A stretch of DNA of 22,517 bases from Fomitopsis serialis. Taxonomy: Eukaryota; Basidiomycota; Agaricomycetes; Polyporales; Fomitopsidaceae. Shown piece by piece: positions 19,473 through 22,517 of the stretch. The position numbers were made by a program, and so were the translations under genes. Each line of letters opens with the position of its first letter. Within the stretch, counting starts at the first letter, position 1. Location: contig NW_025955525.1 of the NCBI RefSeq assembly GCF_022376445.1, forward strand, positions 1 through 22,517, given 5' to 3'. The notes beneath the pieces were generated by a model that worked only from the letters and a program-made list of their open reading frames with translations, was not told the origin of the DNA and did no database searches.

Positions 19473-21973
19473 TCAAGCCTTTCCCTCACTGTCCGTCGAG
19501 TCCAGCGACTCCGACGCGTCCTCTTTGGCATACATACCCGTCTTCGCGTACGACCGGTTCTGCTCTGCCCACGCAGCAGCGTCTCGGCGACCTTTCTCCA
19601 CATCCACGCCTAGTGGGTAACGTTAGCGAGAATAGTAGATGAGGGATGCAAGACACACCGAACCAAATGGCAAGACTAGCCACAGTGCACAGCGCGACGA
19701 GGAACGGGAAGCCTTCCCAGTTGTTCTGCGTTTCGTTGATGATGGCCTGAATAACGTTCGGTCCGATATCGACGACACGCGATTCGAGAGGCCGAATAGT
19801 GCGAAGAACTGAAGAGAGACAGTGGGTCACTTCGATATATGCACTACTAGTAGTGATTCACAGACAAACCATGTTGTCGAAACCAGGCGGCGCGAGTTCT
19901 GCCATCATGGTCTGCGAGTAGGCGTAGTACGGGCTTGGAACAGACCGAAAATAACATTGAACGCCCTACGTTGCAGTTCCAACTAAGCTGAAATTGAATG
20001 CAAAGTAAAGACAGATTCTCACCAGTACTCCCAAACTTGGTGGAAACCAAACCTCGTTGTCCACAGTCCAATCATACCCCAAATTGGGATGAGGACTGTG
20101 ACGACGTTGGTGACTACGAACTGCGAAGGGTACCGCTCAGCGCCGTATGTTTCGTGATAGAAAATAGCCGCTGCTTACCATTTCTTTGTCGAGATCTTCC
20201 AGTACTTTGGATCCACCAGAAGCCGATCGTACTACCGAACCAATGGGTGTGAGCTCGTCAAGGCTACGTCAAGTCGTGTTGCGTACCTGACAACCCCAGT
20301 GAAAGCCTGCGCAATGCCAAGATAAGTGTTCTGGAGAAAGGAAACTCAAACAGGTCATTCTGGCATATCGAAATGAGCGTGCCGGTGGTGTTCAGGCCTA
20401 CAGTTCATGGAATCCTTAGTAAAACGCTGATTACAGCGCGTGACCTACGTCAGAGAGCAGGAAAAACGCGAAGAGGTACACGAAAGTGAACGGCAGCTTC
20501 TTCCATTGCTTCAGAACCACCCAGATCTATAGCGAACCAGACGCGTTAATGCAGATACTGACTGGAAAAGGTAGCCAGACGGACTTGCTTCCAGCCGATA
20601 GTCAGGTAATGCTCGCCAGAGGGTAGCGGAGGTCCAGGTCGAGGCTGTTGGTAGATGACTGCAATTGATCAATACCCAAGGCCGGCAATGTACGGGTATG
20701 GATGACTCACACCACCATACACCGAGGACCACCCAATACATGTTCGTTCTGGATCGAAGTGAGCTCTGCGTGATTTAGAGCATAAGTCATGAACACCCAC
20801 ATAACTATCGTAACTGGTCGACTAGGGGATGTCGCTGAGCGGCAGCAAAGTGGCCAGGTCGAGTATTAGGGCAAAGAGAAATCCAATATGCTAGCACTGC
20901 ATCTCTCGGAGCACGCAGGGGTAAAGCCCATCGACCACCACCGAGCTGATATACTGATTCGGTTCTTCTCTAGGCTCTCTTCAACTCGTACTCCTCATGG
21001 AGATCTTGGTTCTGAGCTTCTCGCGCAGATACCGAGCATGTGGAGTGTTGCGCGCAAGCCGCGGGAAGATGCAGAAAAAGAACGAGGGATGCACCATATG
21101 AGACATAGGAAAGATGAAGATGGCCACGCGGCTCCCCATCGCGAGGGTTCTACGAGAACGTATTCGGTTGATGAGAAGGGCTCCAGATAGGAGCATGAGA
21201 AGCGTACTCGTGAGGGCCATGCTTGCAAACTGGGCAACCCAACCGATGACAGTGATGCCGAGCAGAAACCACCGTCCCAAATTGCCGTAGTCGGCTGCTG
21301 AGCCAAACGTCGTGAACGAGATTGACATAATCTAAAGCAGCGTCAATTGGATTCCATCGTAGCCCAGCATTCGTGACAATCGCAACGCACTGCAAAGCTG
21401 AGACCGTTTGCGATAAGCACGACGGAGCTGACAGACTTGGTGCCGCTTCCCCATGGGACGACGCATGGCCCGGAGGTTGTGCACGTAGACCCGGGCCCTT
21501 GAGAAGGGTCCCAGCCAGCGGATGTTGCCAAACTCTGGAAGAGTGTCATGGACCAGTCTATGACCGGCTGTAATTGAGAATGAATTTTCGACATTGTGCA
21601 CATACTTACTCATGGGCCCAACTCCCTGAATGCAAAGTTAAGAATGACTATTCGACGCGTACTTGAAATTCCTCACCATGTCTGCGTTGCAGTACACTGT
21701 GAAATGGGAAGTAAGCGCCTCTCATGTGTACGAACGCTCTGAGGAAATTGCACAGTAGTAGCTCCATAATTCCTACATGGGTCACTCAGTCGAAGCTCAA
21801 AGATGCGAAAGAGATGGTGCACGCACCTTCCGGGTCACAATAGGTTCTTCCGTCTCCAGCGGAGTAACAGCTGTTACTTCAACCTCCGTATCTGAAACTT
21901 TGCTGAGTTTGCACATTTCCACAGCGTCTGCATCCTGGACGGCGGACACTACCTCTCGCATGGGCTGGTACAT
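19473..21973 (-). CDS. ATG22: Atg22-type vacuolar amino-acid effluxer, frame interrupted
   Basis: The Atg22 family (MFS-like vacuolar transporters releasing amino acids after autophagic breakdown) is clear. The first exons are 21827-21973, 21754-21772, 21677-21696, 21610-21625 and from 21557; three of them are only 16-20 nt. They encode a Glu-rich cytosolic head, then ELWSYYLYCNADM, GVGPM and SMTLFQSLATSAGWDPS, VPWGSGTKSVSSVVLIANGL, FGSAADYGNLGRW and FPRLARNTPHAR. Later come YWVVLGVWW, LNTTGTLISICQNDLFEF, LIPIWGMIGLWTTRFGFHQV, QTMMAELAPPGFDNM, NWEGFPFLVALCTVASLAIW and the C-terminal DVEKGRRDAAAWAEQN, with the stop at 19473-19475. Frame slips of one base occur near 21125, 21110, 21077, 21000, 20983, 20343, 20205, 19932 and 19768. 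Splice sites and conserved residues are otherwise preserved, so this is either a very young pseudogene or an intact gene with sequence errors. Confidence 0.8.
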
Positions 21974-22150
21974 GCTGTGCTATAACACAGGAGTCGAAGA
22001 AAACGAGGGGCGCAAGCAATGCAGAGAGGACCTTACGATGCATAAAGTGCCTATATTTGAGAAGCACCGAAGTTCACAGGACACGCCGGACGGCCTATCA
22101 GAAGGTCTGGCATAGAAGGAGGAGTGGGTATGAAACGGCGATGTCAGTGC

Positions 22151-22517
22151 TTATTCGGTACGAAGTTGACGTCCCGGTGACATTTCAGACTCCAGGCCTT
22201 CAAGCGCAGGATCGAACGCCAGCAACAGCTTGCATATCGGCCTCCTGTTCGGGAGGATACCTTCTGACTGGACAGGCGTCAGCCACGAACCAAGCATCCC
22301 AACTTGAACCGTCCACTCACCTGCCCGCGCCAATCGCACCATTCGATATCGCCGTATCTTACGCTGCGGATACACTCACCATCCACATCGATGCGTCTGT
22401 TCATACTCGACGGGACAGGTTCCATGGGCAGTCGAAGAGGCGCTGGCAGCCTCTTGCGGGTCATCTATGTCTGGTCAGAATGATCCCCGACGCGATGGCT
22501 ACATACCGATCCGCTGT
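22151..22517 (-). CDS. Unrecognised protein, last exons only
   Basis: Exon 22151-22267 (ending LESEMSPGRQLRTE and TAA) joins exon 22321-22464 across a 53-nt GT-AG intron in phase 0. A further donor (GTATGT) ends an exon at 22507, leaving only 11 nt of it in the window. The 42-nt intron there is short. The visible part includes MNRRIDVDGECIRSVRYGDI and ILPNRRPICKLLLAFDPALE. I do not recognise the family. It lies upstream of, and on the same strand as, the Atg22-like gene, 177 nt from that gene's ATG. Confidence 0.5.

Noticed and set aside
1..22517. CRISPR arrays, prophage, insertion sequences, tRNA or rRNA genes
   Set aside because: None seen. The gene structure is fungal and no cloverleaf or rRNA-like stretch was recognised by eye.

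Overview
The window looks like an Agaricomycete (mushroom-forming or wood-decay Basidiomycota) chromosome segment. Genes are dense and split by many 50-65 nt introns with GT-AG ends and CTGAC/CTAAC-like branch sites. The gene content also fits: DUF6533 membrane proteins, a laminarinase-type GH16, a fungal GH5 with signal peptide, a peroxisomal SCP-x thiolase and an Atg22-type vacuolar transporter. Coordinates below come from splicing by eye; exon lists are given in the evidence.

Layout, left to right. (1) 1-1415, minus: part of an unrecognised Ser/Pro-rich, coiled-coil protein that runs off the left edge, with apparent frame slips. (2) 1861-3324, minus: a Utp5/WDR43-type Utp12-domain protein of the small-subunit processome, without the WD40 half. 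(3) About 3.83-8.76 kb: a tandem duplication of about 2.6 kb carrying two DUF6533 multi-pass membrane proteins (A 4366-5993, B 6976-8596), both intact after splicing. In both copies the frame is restored only if two exons of 2 nt each are included. (4) 9709-10156, plus: a small four-exon gene of unknown function, convergent with (5) 10394-12386, minus, a complete 12-exon SCP-x-type thiolase ending in a PTS1-like ARL. (6) 12828-13631, plus: an intronless octanoyltransferase (LIP2/LipB), head to head with the thiolase. (7) About 13.86-14.24 kb, minus: a possible degraded BTB/POZ-like fragment. (8) 15162-16670, plus: a secreted GH16 endo-beta-glucanase with a one-base splice conflict at its catalytic motif. 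(9) 17182-18878, minus: a secreted GH5 hydrolase with a frameshift, an in-frame stop and a lost splice acceptor. (10) 19473-21973, minus: an Atg22-type transporter with many one-base gaps. (11) 22151-22517, minus: the last exons of an unrecognised gene running off the right edge.

There is no operon-like logic. The genes are independent housekeeping (ribosome biogenesis, lipoylation, peroxisomal beta-oxidation, vacuolar efflux), secreted carbohydrate-active, and lineage-specific membrane genes. The middle of the window (1.9-13.6 kb) splices cleanly, while both flanks carry single-base indels, often in homopolymers. Those breaks may be real decay or sequence error, and the two are kept apart below.
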